Virus record (IMG/VR): IMGVR_UViG_3300032665_000097
Span: 1-37,665 of that record
Source: a virus
Reading direction: 5' to 3' (one strand)
Length of the DNA: 37,665 nucleotides
The notes under the pieces are model-generated. The model was not told the DNA's origin, did no database searches, and worked only from the letters and a program-made list of their open reading frames with translations. Below, one piece after another: positions 21,924 through 28,479 of this stretch. The position numbers and the translations under genes are program-made. Each line of letters opens with the position of its first letter. Within the stretch, counting starts at the first letter, position 1.

Positions 21924-22711
21924 ACGATTTTTGCCGGTTTAACAACCATCAAAGCTAGATCAATTGCAGCCCTGTATTGCTTGGCGTAATCGTTATCACC
22001 ATGAGTTTCTGATACCGCACGCAAAAACTTTTCGACCGAATCCGAAAAACACCCTGTCGTTACGCGGATTACTATTTTTGCGTCCGCATGAATGGTGAGC
22101 GTTGCGCGACGGGAACCAAGCGGGCCGACAAGCATCAAATCCGCATTGCCGGAGACCCGCGCATTGCCGGAGACCTGCGCATCGCCGGAGACCCACGCAT
22201 TGCCGGAGACCCACGCATCGCCGTAGACCCACGCATTGCCGGAGACCCGCGCATTGCCGGAGACCTGCGCATTGCCGGAGACCCGCGCATTGCCGTAGAC
22301 CCACGCATCGCCGGAGACCCGCGCATTGCCGGAGACCTGCGCATTGCCGGAGACCTGCGCATTGCCGGAGACCCACGCATTGCCGGAGACCCGCGCATTG
22401 CCGGAGACCCACGCATCGCCGGAGACCCGCGCATTGCCGGAGACCTGCGCATTGCCGGAGACCTGCGCATTGCCGGAGACCCACGCATCGCCGTAGACCC
22501 GCGCATTGCCGGAGACCTGCGCATTGCCGGAGACCCACGCATCGCCGTAGACCCACGCATCGCCGGAGACCGAAATATTTTCTTCTTTCTCAATCCATCC
22601 GCCGATTTCGCCCTTGACCACAGAGCCAAACGAAGCAACTGCGCGGATACGATTAAGGGTAACGTCACAAACATTTTTTGTTTCGCCGGTAAATTCAAAT
22701 TTAGAGTTCAT
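21917..22711 (-). CDS. Hexapeptide-repeat left-handed beta-helix protein, 264 aa
   Basis: The N-terminus (FEFTGETKNVCDVTLNRIRA, VKGEIGGWIEKEENIS) matches the capping domain of a phage/bacterial family with a GGWIEKE motif. From about residue 45 to 190 follow about 24 six-residue repeats of the type V-S-G-N-A-x or V-Y-G-D-A-W. A small aliphatic residue every sixth position is the signature of left-handed parallel beta-helices. A non-repeat domain of about 70 residues ends the protein. ATG 22711 matches the family start. Known relatives lack a firm function; binding or scaffolding is possible. Confidence 0.85.
   Translation of the reverse strand: MNSKFEFTGETKNVCDVTLNRIRAVASFGSVVKGEIGGWIEKEENISVSGDAWVYGDAWVSGNAQVSGNARVYGDAWVSGNAQVSGNAQVSGNARVSGDAWVSGNARVSGNAWVSGNAQVSGNAQVSGNARVSGDAWVYGNARVSGNAQVSGNARVSGNAWVYGDAWVSGNAWVSGDAQVSGNARVSGNADLMLVGPLGSRRATLTIHADAKIVIRVTTGCFSDSVEKFLRAVSETHGDNDYAKQYRAAIDLALMVVKPAKIVW
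22141..22575 (-). repeat. About 24 tandem 18-bp coding repeats
   Basis: On the plus strand the unit GCATTGCCGGAGACCCGC recurs with changes at a few fixed sites (CATTGCC/CATCGCC, GGAGAC/GTAGAC, CCGC/CCAC/CTGC). Because 18 is a multiple of three, several other frames stay open across the array, giving long false reading frames on both strands. Confidence 0.93.
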
Positions 22712-22734
22712 CTCGTAGCCCCTTTGTTCGATGG

Positions 22735-22884
22735 TTAGCTGCACAAAATTACGACAACCAGCACGCACAGGTAAAAAACGGTAATCCAGCCGATTGTGCG
22801 TGCTTCCTGTCGATCTGCTGCCCGTTCGTTAATGTGTTTCATGTCCTGCATGTGCAGGCGGTGGATGGTTTCGTAATCTGTCAT
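22735..22884 (-). CDS. Small single-pass membrane protein, 49 aa
   Basis: The frame from ATG 22884 to TAA 22735 reads TDYETIHRLHMQDMKHINER, AADRQEARTIGW, then a hydrophobic helix ITVFYLCVLVVVILC. A charged N-terminal half and C-terminal membrane helix give a tail-anchored topology. It directly abuts the stop of the upstream 38-aa gene. Function unknown. Confidence 0.65.
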   Translation of the reverse strand: MTDYETIHRLHMQDMKHINERAADRQEARTIGWITVFYLCVLVVVILCS

Positions 22885-23001
22885 TTAAGCCCCATCGAAA
22901 TAGTCTATGATGGCGCGCTCGTCGTCAGTCAGGCCATAATATCCGACCTCAAGAAAAGCGCGCATAACGGCATCAATCTGTTCCTGTGTGTATTTCATCA
23001 T
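22885..23001 (-). CDS. Small acidic protein, 38 aa
   Basis: ATG 23001 lies in an ATGA overlap with the upstream stop and the frame ends TAA immediately before the next ATG. It reads MMKYTQEQIDAVMRAFLEVG then YYGLTDDERAIIDYFDGA, a helical acidic peptide. Perfect packing between two genes supports it. Confidence 0.6.
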   Translation of the reverse strand: MMKYTQEQIDAVMRAFLEVGYYGLTDDERAIIDYFDGA

Positions 23002-23303
23002 TCACCCCTAGCTTTGGCGATGGCGGCGCGCAATATTTTCTGCGCTTCATACGGATCAATAGGCGCATAAAATCCCGTTCGGGCATCGTGAACTTGCGCC
23101 ATTTTTAGAACCTCAACGCACGCCGCCAGCAATTCAGGAGCTGCGGCGATCAAGCGGGCGTTACCTGCGGTTTCCGAATCCGGCAACAATTCGGCGGTCA
23201 AATCTGCGACCTGCTCACCTTTCGGCCCGTAAATCATCGGCCCCGGTTGCATCCCGATATGCCACGGCCCCGGCGTATGCTTCACTGCGTTTTCAGTTTT
23301 CAT
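22998..23303 (-). CDS. Conserved phage protein (HTPGPW / NARLIAAAPELL), 101 aa
   Basis: The landmarks KHTPGPWHIG near the N-terminus and AGNARLIAAAPELLAACVEV in the centre define a very widespread phage protein family. Despite its frequency the biochemical function is not known to me. It ends in an ATGA overlap with the 38-aa gene. The C-terminal PIDPYEAQKILRAAIAKARG helix is also typical. Confidence 0.85.
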   Translation of the reverse strand: MKTENAVKHTPGPWHIGMQPGPMIYGPKGEQVADLTAELLPDSETAGNARLIAAAPELLAACVEVLKMAQVHDARTGFYAPIDPYEAQKILRAAIAKARGE

Positions 23304-23330
23304 AATTCCTCCGTGAGGTTCGATTAAATA

Positions 23331-23720
23331 TCAGGCTGCGACAGTTTCCGCGCCCATAAAATACGTGGTCGCCTTGTGATTCAGGCGCGAGCAAAAAGAT
23401 TGAACGTAACGCTCGATTGTGTCGCGCACATCAACAAACTGCGGAAAATCGCCCTTTTGCCGGCCGTCATGCCGTAATTCTGCCGCGCGTGCGGAGTCCA
23501 TTTTTCTGATTGCCTTGTCGATCTCAACAGGATTGAGTTCGCGGACTTCGGCCCCTTCGCGCCACACGGTCAACGGTTCCTGAAAAACCTTTTCCGTTTT
23601 CGGTTTCGGTTGACGCGCGGCCGTCAGTTTAAATGCGCCGACAAGCGAAAGCGCCGCTTCAATGTCTGCAATGTTTACCGCTTGCGTAAACGTGACTTGA
23701 TAGGTTTGCATGTTCATCAC
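23331..23720 (-). CDS. Hypothetical protein, 129 aa
   Basis: Begins MMNMQTYQVTFTQAVNIADI and continues with a basic linker (ARQPKPKTEKVFQEP) and a helical region (NPVEIDKAIRKMDSARAAEL). AGGGAGTGATGAAC precedes or overlaps the start codons, so the second Met (23714) is an alternative start. No family recognised. Confidence 0.65.
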   Translation of the reverse strand: MMNMQTYQVTFTQAVNIADIEAALSLVGAFKLTAARQPKPKTEKVFQEPLTVWREGAEVRELNPVEIDKAIRKMDSARAAELRHDGRQKGDFPQFVDVRDTIERYVQSFCSRLNHKATTYFMGAETVAA

Positions 23721-23740
23721 TCCCTGTTAGGTTAGGCGGA

Positions 23741-23968
23741 CTACTCGCCAAAATAAAATACGTTTGCGAATTCGATCAGCGTGTCCTGTTCAATGTCAAA
23801 AAACTGCGTCCAGCCGGTGCCCCAGTCCTGATACTCAATCCATGCGCGCAACGGTTCGGCGTGCGGGCCGAGTTCGCCCATGATCCGCAATGCAGGGCCT
23901 CCCGTGGTAAGCGTAATCTTGAATTCCTCGGAGGGTTGTTGCATCCAAATGGTTGCCGGTCGGCTCAT
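23741..23968 (-). CDS. C-terminal half of an apparently frameshifted conserved gene, 75 aa
   Basis: The protein EEFKITLTTGGPALRIMGEL, then LRAWIEYQDWGTGWTQFF and FANVFYFGE matches the C-terminal half of a conserved phage protein whose N-terminal half is encoded in the neighbouring frame just upstream. It has an ATG at 23968, so independent initiation is possible, but only a weak ribosome-binding site precedes it. Confidence 0.6.
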   Translation of the reverse strand: MSRPATIWMQQPSEEFKITLTTGGPALRIMGELGPHAEPLRAWIEYQDWGTGWTQFFDIEQDTLIEFANVFYFGE

Positions 23969-24254
23969 ACCATCCGCTACGGACTTCGACAGACAGAATC
24001 GAATTCTGTATCCATTCGCGGGCCTCGTCGGCGTCTTTCATCACTTCGCCGTCAATCCGGCAATCCGCTTCAAGCTGGCGCAGTTCGTCGGCCTCGTCCT
24101 GATCCATGATCGTATCGCCGTCGGCCTTCATATCCCGCAATTCCTCCAGCCGGTCATAATCGCAATTCAGCGCAGCGACCATTGCAACGATTGATTGCGC
24201 CCAGCCACGGGCATTGTCCAGAGCGTGATTCTTTTCAACGGTATTCGTATTCAT
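23835..24254 (-). CDS. N-terminal half of the same conserved gene, 139-aa frame
   Basis: ATG 24254 has GGGAG upstream. The sequence NTVEKNHALDNARGWAQSIV, CDYDRLEELRDM, and SILSVEVRSGWYEP is the N-terminal two-thirds of a conserved phage family. Past about residue 105 the frame leaves the family and continues as arginine-rich sequence (HGRPCIADHGRTRPARRTV) typical of a wrong frame. The family sequence resumes in the +1 frame as SEEFKITLTTGG. The shift lies near CCC at 23933-23935. Confidence 0.6.
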   Translation of the reverse strand: MNTNTVEKNHALDNARGWAQSIVAMVAALNCDYDRLEELRDMKADGDTIMDQDEADELRQLEADCRIDGEVMKDADEAREWIQNSILSVEVRSGWYEPTGNHLDATTLRGIQDYAYHGRPCIADHGRTRPARRTVARMD

Positions 24255-24309
24255 TTTTAAACTCCCAGTTTTACAGCGATTGAATGGCCGGCGAGACTGC
24301 CGTTTAAGA

Positions 24310-24486
24310 TTAGTGTGCCGCTGCCGATTGTTCGATTGAATCGAATTTGCGATCATCTGCGTCCCGAAAGTAAATCCGCGATCCGTCGTAACTCTTAAAT
24401 TGGCGCAACGTGTATTCATTGCCAGACTGACCGCGAATAATCCCGACTTGGCTAAACGTCGGCTTTACTATAATTTGGTAATTCAT
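24310..24486 (-). CDS. Small hypothetical protein, 58 aa
   Basis: The frame from ATG 24486 reads MNYQIIVKPTFSQVGIIRGQ, SGNEYTLRQFKSYDGSRIYF and RDADDRKFDSIEQSAAAH, stopping with TAA at 24310. A beta-rich N-terminal half and polar tail give a credible small domain. GGGAG lies upstream of the ATG at the end of the previous frame. Function unknown. Confidence 0.65.
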   Translation of the reverse strand: MNYQIIVKPTFSQVGIIRGQSGNEYTLRQFKSYDGSRIYFRDADDRKFDSIEQSAAAH

Positions 24487-24489
24487 GTT

Positions 24490-24567
24490 TTAAACTCCCA
24501 ATTTACGCGCAATGCCGTGGCCAGCTATCGCGCCGGTTATGATGCAAACCATTAACAGGGCGAGCAT
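24490..24567 (-). CDS. Candidate 25-aa membrane microprotein
   Basis: ATG 24567 follows the upstream stop by one base. The frame is MLALLMVCIITGAIAGHGIA then RKLGV, a single hydrophobic helix with a short basic end. Its last 14 codons resemble a second copy at 24255-24304 (GSLAGHSIAVKLGV) that lacks a normal start codon. Confidence 0.45.
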   Translation of the reverse strand: MLALLMVCIITGAIAGHGIARKLGV

Positions 24568-24568
24568 G

Positions 24569-24766
24569 TCAAATCCAGAGATAATGCTCGCCTTGATCCA
24601 AGCAAGCATCTTCGACTAGCTGCTCGAATCCCAAGCTGACCGGCAGATCAACCGGCGGATCACCTGCATCTAAATTGTCCAAGTCAATGACCTGATAATT
24701 CACATCCGGCGATGCATACACAGATGCTACGCCGCCTTTAATTACCACCAGCGCGATACGTTCCAT
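24569..24766 (-). CDS. Conserved phage protein (ASPDVNYQVIDLDN), 65 aa
   Basis: ATG 24766 with GGAGG five bases upstream is preferred to a longer in-frame start. The sequence ERIALVVIKGGVASVYASPD, NYQVIDLDNLDAGDPP, LGFEQLVEDACL matches a short conserved family of phages and mobile elements; function unknown. It is the first gene of the left-running accessory block, next to the large non-coding gap. Confidence 0.75.
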   Translation of the reverse strand: MERIALVVIKGGVASVYASPDVNYQVIDLDNLDAGDPPVDLPVSLGFEQLVEDACLDQGEHYLWI

Positions 24767-25127
24767 CTCAACCTCCGTCAATTCCGGCCCCGTGCCGGTT
24801 AACCCTATACTTGCAACCCTCATGCCAACCGCACCAAATCCCCGAAAAATTTACAAGTTGACGAACTTTCGTACAGTTTTGCCTATTTTTTAATCATCGA
24901 CAGCGAAAAACACCAAAAACGCCGAATTATCGACATGGGAAACTGCCGCAAAACGTCAGATCGGTAAAATTTTCGGCTGACCATTTGCGGCACATCGGCC
25001 GGCGATCTACCAATAATCGGCCCATTATCCGCCACCCAGCGCGCCGAATCCGGACCTGCAGCGATCAAATTCCCCGAATTAATCCGCCATTCCGCCCCAG
25101 TCTACCCCGTGCAGATATGACATTACA

Positions 25128-25369
25128 CCCCATAAAATGCCAAAAAACCGTTTAAATACATCTTGTCACATTATCTATTGTTACTATTATATATATATAT
25201 ATATATATAAAGGAAGAGTGGCAGATGTTGCGCGCCGGGGATTTACACGGGTTGCACGGTCTCTCGGGAATTTTCTTCGAAAGTGGGGTTACAGATGTTA
25301 CGGTATTACAAAACGATACGAAACCCCATAAAATCAACTTGACAAGGCGTCAATATCCCGTCACATTAG
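25128..25369 (+). repeat. Duplicated CCCCATAAAAT...GTCACATTA block
   Basis: CCCCATAAAAT at 25128-25138 is followed after 26 bases by GTCACATTA at 25165-25173. The same pair occurs at 25325-25335 and 25361-25369 with 25 bases between. The second lies just upstream of the RHH gene and encloses TTGACA; the first lies just upstream of the (TA)11 tract. A repeated operator or phage promoter is the likely reading. Confidence 0.6.
25188..25209. repeat. (TA)11 dinucleotide tract
   Basis: An uninterrupted 22-base TA repeat inside an AT-rich stretch of an otherwise GC-rich genome. It would melt easily and may mark a promoter, an origin-like unwinding element or a slippage-prone sequence. It lies between the two copies of the duplicated block. 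Confidence 0.9.
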
Positions 25370-25410
25370 GCTGGTAATATCAGATCAACCTTTGATTAAA
25401 AAGGGATTTT

Positions 25411-25677
25411 ATGAAGCAAATTAATATTAAGATTTCAGACGAAACCGCGATGATGCTACACAAGATGTGCTCGTGGTCAGGGCGGTCTGTCGAGCGTATC
25501 GTCAGCGAATCCCTGCGCGACCTATACCGCGGCATCCCAGAGGCGCGCTACAAGCTGCAAAAGCGCGTAAACGATCAATTCATAAAACATGGCATATCCG
25601 ATTTCGATCCGAACCGCGGCCACATCCCCGGCACAGATCAAGGCGACAAACCCATCACGTCTGAATCCGATACTTGA
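25411..25677 (+). CDS. Ribbon-helix-helix-like DNA-binding protein, 88 aa
   Basis: Residues 1-40 (MKQINIKISDETAMMLHKMC, GRSVERIVSESLRDLY) follow the strand-helix-turn-helix pattern of RHH regulators. The C-terminal 45 residues are polar and disordered-looking. AAGGGA lies upstream of the ATG. It stands first in the rightward operon, next to the duplicated CCCCATAAAAT/GTCACATTA block, so autoregulation by binding there is plausible. The fold call rests on pattern only. Confidence 0.6.
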   Translation: MKQINIKISDETAMMLHKMCSWSGRSVERIVSESLRDLYRGIPEARYKLQKRVNDQFIKHGISDFDPNRGHIPGTDQGDKPITSESDT

Positions 25678-25712
25678 CACAACGCCGGAATTGGCTTTCA
25701 ATCACGCGCATG

Positions 25713-26216
25713 GATTCACAGCACACCATGACACGCGCTCCCGGTTCGCAATACAGCGACGAAGACCGGCGCAATGCCATCGGTCATTACCTTGTGTTAG
25801 GTAGCCTGCGACGAGTAGAAGACGCCACAGGCATCCCGAATCAAACCCTATCCGGCTGGACTAAAACGGACTGGTGGAATCAAGCAATAGGGAAGATTAG
25901 GGCGGAACGAAACGACGAACTCGACAACCGCCTATCTGCTGCCGTTGACAAGGCGCTAGACGGCATAATGGACCGGCTCGAGCACGGCGACGCGCAAGTG
26001 ATTGATGGCGAGATTCGCCGCGTCCCGATTAAGGCGCGCGACCTGGCCGTCGTCACCGGCGTGACGTTCGACAAGCGCCAGCTACTACGCTCCATGCCCA
26101 CATCAATAAACCAATCCGCCGGCGGAATGGATGCGCTCGCCGGCCGCATGGTGAAACTGTTAGAGCGTGCCGCAGAAGTAGACGTTACGCCTAACGCATT
26201 GAACAATAACGAATAA
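25713..26216 (+). CDS. Probable terminase small subunit, 167 aa
   Basis: A helix-turn-helix-like region (YSDEDRRNAIGHYLVLGSLR, RVEDATGIPNQTLSGWTKTDWW) is followed by a long helical part (ERNDELDNRLSAAVDKALDG), the arrangement of small terminase subunits that recognise phage DNA for packaging. The start is unsure: ATG 25713 or 25728 are better than the upstream TTG 25674, and none has a clear ribosome-binding site. It lies some 3 kb before TerL, with tiny genes between. A transposase-like HTH regulator is the alternative. Confidence 0.6.
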   Translation, partial: DSQHTMTRAPGSQYSDEDRRNAIGHYLVLGSLRRVEDATGIPNQTLSGWTKTDWWNQAIGKIRAERNDELDNRLSAAVDKALDGIMDRLEHGDAQVIDGEIRRVPIKARDLAVVTGVTFDKRQLLRSMPTSINQSAGGMDALAGRMVKLLERAAEVDVTPNALNNNE

Positions 26217-26282
26217 CCGCGTAATTGCGTATAATATGTATTATGACAAATTCCGAAGCGTAACCATACGTAAGGGCATGAT

Positions 26283-26588
26283 ATGAAAACGAAAAGCATT
26301 AAAATGAATCACGGAGGCACGCGGTCGCCATCAATGGCTGGCAGGACTGCAGCGATACACTCGCCGACTAAAACGCCGCAGCGCGCCGTCGCCAAGTCCG
26401 CGCGCACGTCAACGGCCGCAGTGAATCCGGGCGCCTGTTTCCCGTGCGCGTATGCTGGGCCGTCTGTCCCTCTAGAATTACACACGCATGATCTGCCGGC
26501 GATGTCGCCATATGCTGCGGCAGAGGCATACGCGCCTTCGGATGCTCACCCTGTGCGCCTGCGGCATCGCATGGGCGGTGAGGGCTGA
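26283..26588 (+). CDS. Doubtful small protein, up to 101 aa
   Basis: AAGGGC lies before ATG 26283 and a TATAAT hexamer occurs at 26230-26235 without a good -35. The product is rich in Ala, Pro, Ser and Thr (MAGRTAAIHSPTKTPQRAV) with no recognised fold, and its 3' part overlaps another coupled frame. It may be a real disordered protein or partly spurious. Confidence 0.4.
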   Translation: MKTKSIKMNHGGTRSPSMAGRTAAIHSPTKTPQRAVAKSARTSTAAVNPGACFPCAYAGPSVPLELHTHDLPAMSPYAAAEAYAPSDAHPVRLRHRMGGEG

Positions 26589-26598
26589 CCCAGCATGA
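26488..26598 (+). CDS. Candidate 36-aa Cys-containing microprotein
   Basis: ATG 26488 opens MICRRCRHMLRQRHTRLRML then TLCACGIAWAVRADPA, and the stop shares ATGA with the next start. CxxC followed by CxC could bind zinc. No ribosome-binding site is obvious, and it overlaps the 101-codon frame, so only one of the two may be real. Confidence 0.4.
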   Translation: MICRRCRHMLRQRHTRLRMLTLCACGIAWAVRADPA

Positions 26599-26804
26599 AA
26601 TCTTCCCAGAATTCGGGCCAGGGGGGCAAATTCCGCGGCAGTGAAAGTTTACGTAATCCCCTTTCCCGCGGTCGCGAAAAAACAAAGGGTTTGGATTTGC
26701 CGAAATCTCGTCACCAGACAGATTCTGTGCCAGCGAGGATATCCCGCGTTTGTTTGCTGCCGATGCCTGAGTATCTGGCGTGGGTTGCGAGGCACGGGTT
26801 ATGA
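26595..26804 (+). CDS. Candidate small protein, 69 aa
   Basis: The frame is bounded on both sides by ATGA overlaps. The product begins MKSSQNSGQGGKFRGSESLR and ends PMPEYLAWVARHGL; its middle is basic and Ser-rich. A competing frame from GTG 26641 to 26844 encodes a cysteine-rich sequence (RVWICRNLVTRQILCQRGYP) and looks equally protein-like, so the choice is uncertain. Confidence 0.4.
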   Translation: MKSSQNSGQGGKFRGSESLRNPLSRGREKTKGLDLPKSRHQTDSVPARISRVCLLPMPEYLAWVARHGL

Positions 26805-27109
26805 GTTTAGACGCGGCGATATCCGTTCTGCAGTCCGAGGTTGACGCGTTGATGGCGGTGAATCGGCCGTCGTCTGCGGGACCGGACGTGAATACGGGGA
26901 GTGCGGACTGGTTTTTGCTGCGGGCGAAATCGCTGGGATTGAGTAGTCTGAGGCGCATGGCGCAGTTGAAGTTGCACGACAATCCGGCTGCGGCAGAGCG
27001 GTATCACCGTGCGGCGGAGTCGCACCATGTTCGACTGGATGTTCCGCCGCCGTTGGATCCGAAACCGGGGTTGAGTGTGGTGCCGGATGTGAAGGTAGCG
27101 GTTGCGTGA
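26801..27109 (+). CDS. Hypothetical protein, 102 aa
   Basis: ATG 26801 is in an ATGA overlap. The sequence MSLDAAISVLQSEVDALMAV, ADWFLLRAKSLGLSSLRRMA, AAAERYHRAAESHHVRLDVP has helical segments and a proline-rich tail. The stop shares GTGA with the next start. No family identified. Confidence 0.65.
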   Translation: MSLDAAISVLQSEVDALMAVNRPSSAGPDVNTGSADWFLLRAKSLGLSSLRRMAQLKLHDNPAAAERYHRAAESHHVRLDVPPPLDPKPGLSVVPDVKVAVA

Positions 27110-27258
27110 TCGCGTGCCGCCGGCATGGAGTTGAGTTTGCGATGCCGGATGGGGATGTGGCGTATTACGAGTTTGATCCGAACGATGACGAGGATATCCC
27201 GTGGGATTGTGATTTGGGGCTGCCGCTGGGGAATGCGGAGCCGGATGATGATGAGTAG
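27106..27258 (+). CDS. Acidic small protein, 50 aa
   Basis: GTG 27106 is in a GTGA overlap and the frame ends TAG at 27256-27258. It reads MIACRRHGVEFAMPDGDVAY, YEFDPNDDEDIPWDCDLGLP and LGNAEPDDDE. The strong acidity could mimic DNA, but no function is known. AGGAGG directly after its stop serves the next gene. Confidence 0.65.
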   Translation: MIACRRHGVEFAMPDGDVAYYEFDPNDDEDIPWDCDLGLPLGNAEPDDDE

Positions 27259-27267
27259 GAGGTAGGT

Positions 27268-27657
27268 GTGACGCCGGATATTGAGAAGGTGCTGGCTGAC
27301 CTGCAGGCGCCTGGTGTATGGGCGCAGATAGGTGATTTGCAGGTTGATGCGGTGGTTGCGCTGAAATGGGCGCAGAGTAAATTAGCGGCGGCGGGCGACA
27401 TGGCGGACGAGGTACGCCGGATGTCGGAGGGGATACGGAGCGGGGCGTTGATACCGGGGATGCTGGCGCGTGCTGAGAAGGCGCGCGCGGCGTTTGAGGC
27501 GGTGGTTATAGAGGAACGGAAGGCGGCGCCGGTGGTTAAGGACGCGGTTGCCGGACCGGAGGTAAAGGAAGTGCCGGCCACGGTGGTGTATCAGTCGGAG
27601 CCAGTAGTTAAACCAGTCAGGAAGAAAGGACGTAAACATGAATCAGAAAAAGTGTAA
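27268..27657 (+). CDS. Helical hypothetical protein, 129 aa
   Basis: GTG 27268 with AGGAGG upstream. The first 85 residues are helical and hydrophobic-patterned (MTPDIEKVLADLQAPGVWAQ, GDLQVDAVVALKWAQSKLAA, MLARAEKARAAFEAVVIEER); the end is a charged tail with KPVRKKGRK. Function unknown. Confidence 0.7.
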   Translation: MTPDIEKVLADLQAPGVWAQIGDLQVDAVVALKWAQSKLAAAGDMADEVRRMSEGIRSGALIPGMLARAEKARAAFEAVVIEERKAAPVVKDAVAGPEVKEVPATVVYQSEPVVKPVRKKGRKHESEKV

Positions 27658-27817
27658 GGCGCTGCGTAGGCTGGCGCGTGAGAACACCAAGGAGATGCCG
27701 GCGCGGGTGACGTATCGGCACAGCAGGAAGGGGATGGTGCTGAATCTGCCGCAGAGCACGCGTGGGCTGTATCGGGCGATGAAGCGGGGTGTGCGGGCTG
27801 AGAGGGTGGCGGGATGA
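27638..27817 (+). CDS. Small basic conserved phage protein, 59 aa
   Basis: ATG 27638 overlaps the previous gene by 20 bases. The product (MNQKKCKALRRLARENTKEM, ARVTYRHSRKGMVLNLPQST, RGLYRAMKRGVRAERVAG) has the RRLAR...STRGLYRAMK pattern of a small protein found near packaging genes in phages. It is strongly basic and may bind nucleic acid. ATGA overlap with the next gene. Confidence 0.72.
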   Translation: MNQKKCKALRRLARENTKEMPARVTYRHSRKGMVLNLPQSTRGLYRAMKRGVRAERVAG

Positions 27818-27981
27818 AATCAGAACCCGTTTACACCGAGAAAACGTATCCGTTGGCGAAATTTCATGTGGCTGACGGTTGGTACACGATTGCCGAGCTT
27901 GAGAAGTTTTTGGAGACGGCGAAGAAAACAAAAGAGTGGCAGGCTAGGATGCTCGCGCGGTCGATGGAGGTCGTGAAATGA
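27814..27981 (+). CDS. Small hypothetical protein, 55 aa
   Basis: The frame runs from an ATGA start to an ATGA stop. It reads MKSEPVYTEKTYPLAKFHVA, DGWYTIAELEKFLETAKKTK and EWQARMLARSMEVVK, with a helical second half. Function unknown; double coupling supports it. Confidence 0.68.
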   Translation: MKSEPVYTEKTYPLAKFHVADGWYTIAELEKFLETAKKTKEWQARMLARSMEVVK

Positions 27982-28226
27982 TTATCCAGATCACAGACCC
28001 CGAAACGAAGGGCACAGTCGGCGTTGACGCGAGTTCGATATTTTTCGTGATGCGCGCGGCGGACAATCCGCTGGTGACGCTGATCTCGACGAAGGTGATG
28101 ACGCAGAAGGGGCCGATGCAGTTTGCCGCGATGGAGTCGCCGGAGGAAATCATTGCGATGGCGAACGGCGCGATGGCGGATGTGCCGCTCGCGGTCAGGC
28201 CGGCCGGTATGGTTCTGGCGAGCTGA
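27978..28226 (+). CDS. Hypothetical protein, 82 aa
   Basis: A compact alpha/beta-looking sequence (MIIQITDPETKGTVGVDASS, FVMRAADNPLVTLISTKVMT, ESPEEIIAMANGAMADVPLA). It resembles small sequence-conserved phage proteins with a pilus- or Rof-like beta core, but I cannot place it. Starts in an ATGA overlap. Confidence 0.68.
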   Translation: MIIQITDPETKGTVGVDASSIFFVMRAADNPLVTLISTKVMTQKGPMQFAAMESPEEIIAMANGAMADVPLAVRPAGMVLAS

Positions 28227-28227
28227 C

Positions 28228-28479
28228 ATGGCCCTGACGCTGACATACAGAACCGTCTGCGACGTGTGCCTGAAACTGATTGGAGAAGAATCGTATGCGG
28301 TGATGGACGGGCAGGCGATTCCGCACCCGAAGAAGTATAAGGTGATGGGTGCCGATTGCTGCGACGAATGCTGGGAGCCGTTGTCGTCGGCGTTGAATTC
28401 GGCGGTGGAGTCGGTGCGGTTGCGGCGGAAGTTCAGGCCGTTGAAAACCCGTTTGGATAAACAGGAGCGCGCTGGATGA
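28228..28479 (+). CDS. Zinc-ribbon-like small protein, 83 aa
   Basis: ATG 28228 follows the previous stop by one base. TVCDVCLKLIGEE and DCCDECWEPLSSAL give two CxxC pairs spaced like a zinc ribbon. The C-terminal part is a basic helix (SVRLRRKFRPLKTRLDKQER). Probably DNA- or RNA-binding; exact role unknown. Stop overlaps the next start (ATGA). Confidence 0.72.
   Translation: MALTLTYRTVCDVCLKLIGEESYAVMDGQAIPHPKKYKVMGADCCDECWEPLSSALNSAVESVRLRRKFRPLKTRLDKQERAG

Larger units (their letters stand above)
24824..25410. other. Large intergenic region between divergent blocks
   Basis: These 587 bases separate a leftward accessory block from the rightward packaging block, so divergent promoters should lie here. 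Seen are TTGACG near 24859 with a poor -10, an inverted ACGAA-CT-TTCGT next to it, a C-rich segment 24980-25110, a duplicated sequence block, a (TA)11 tract and TTGACA at 25340-25345. One 35-codon frame (25225-25332, GGAAGAG upstream) exists but its status is unclear. No convincing gene fills the region. Confidence 0.6.

Noticed and set aside
22141-22575. Regular repeats that could suggest a CRISPR array
   Set aside because: The units are 18 bp, contiguous without spacers, and lie in frame in a hexapeptide beta-helix gene.
21996-22738. Several long open frames on both strands across the 18-bp array
   Set aside because: They translate to low-complexity Arg/Cys/Pro repeats. They stay open only because the repeat length is a multiple of three.
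25137-25337. Open frames on both strands across the (TA)11 tract
   Set aside because: They translate the TA repeat as alternating Tyr/Ile and have no ribosome-binding site or coupling; probably chance.
26368-26982. Long minus-strand frame of about 200 codons in the tiny-gene region
   Set aside because: It runs against all neighbours and has Ser/Ala/Pro/Cys-rich shadow composition.
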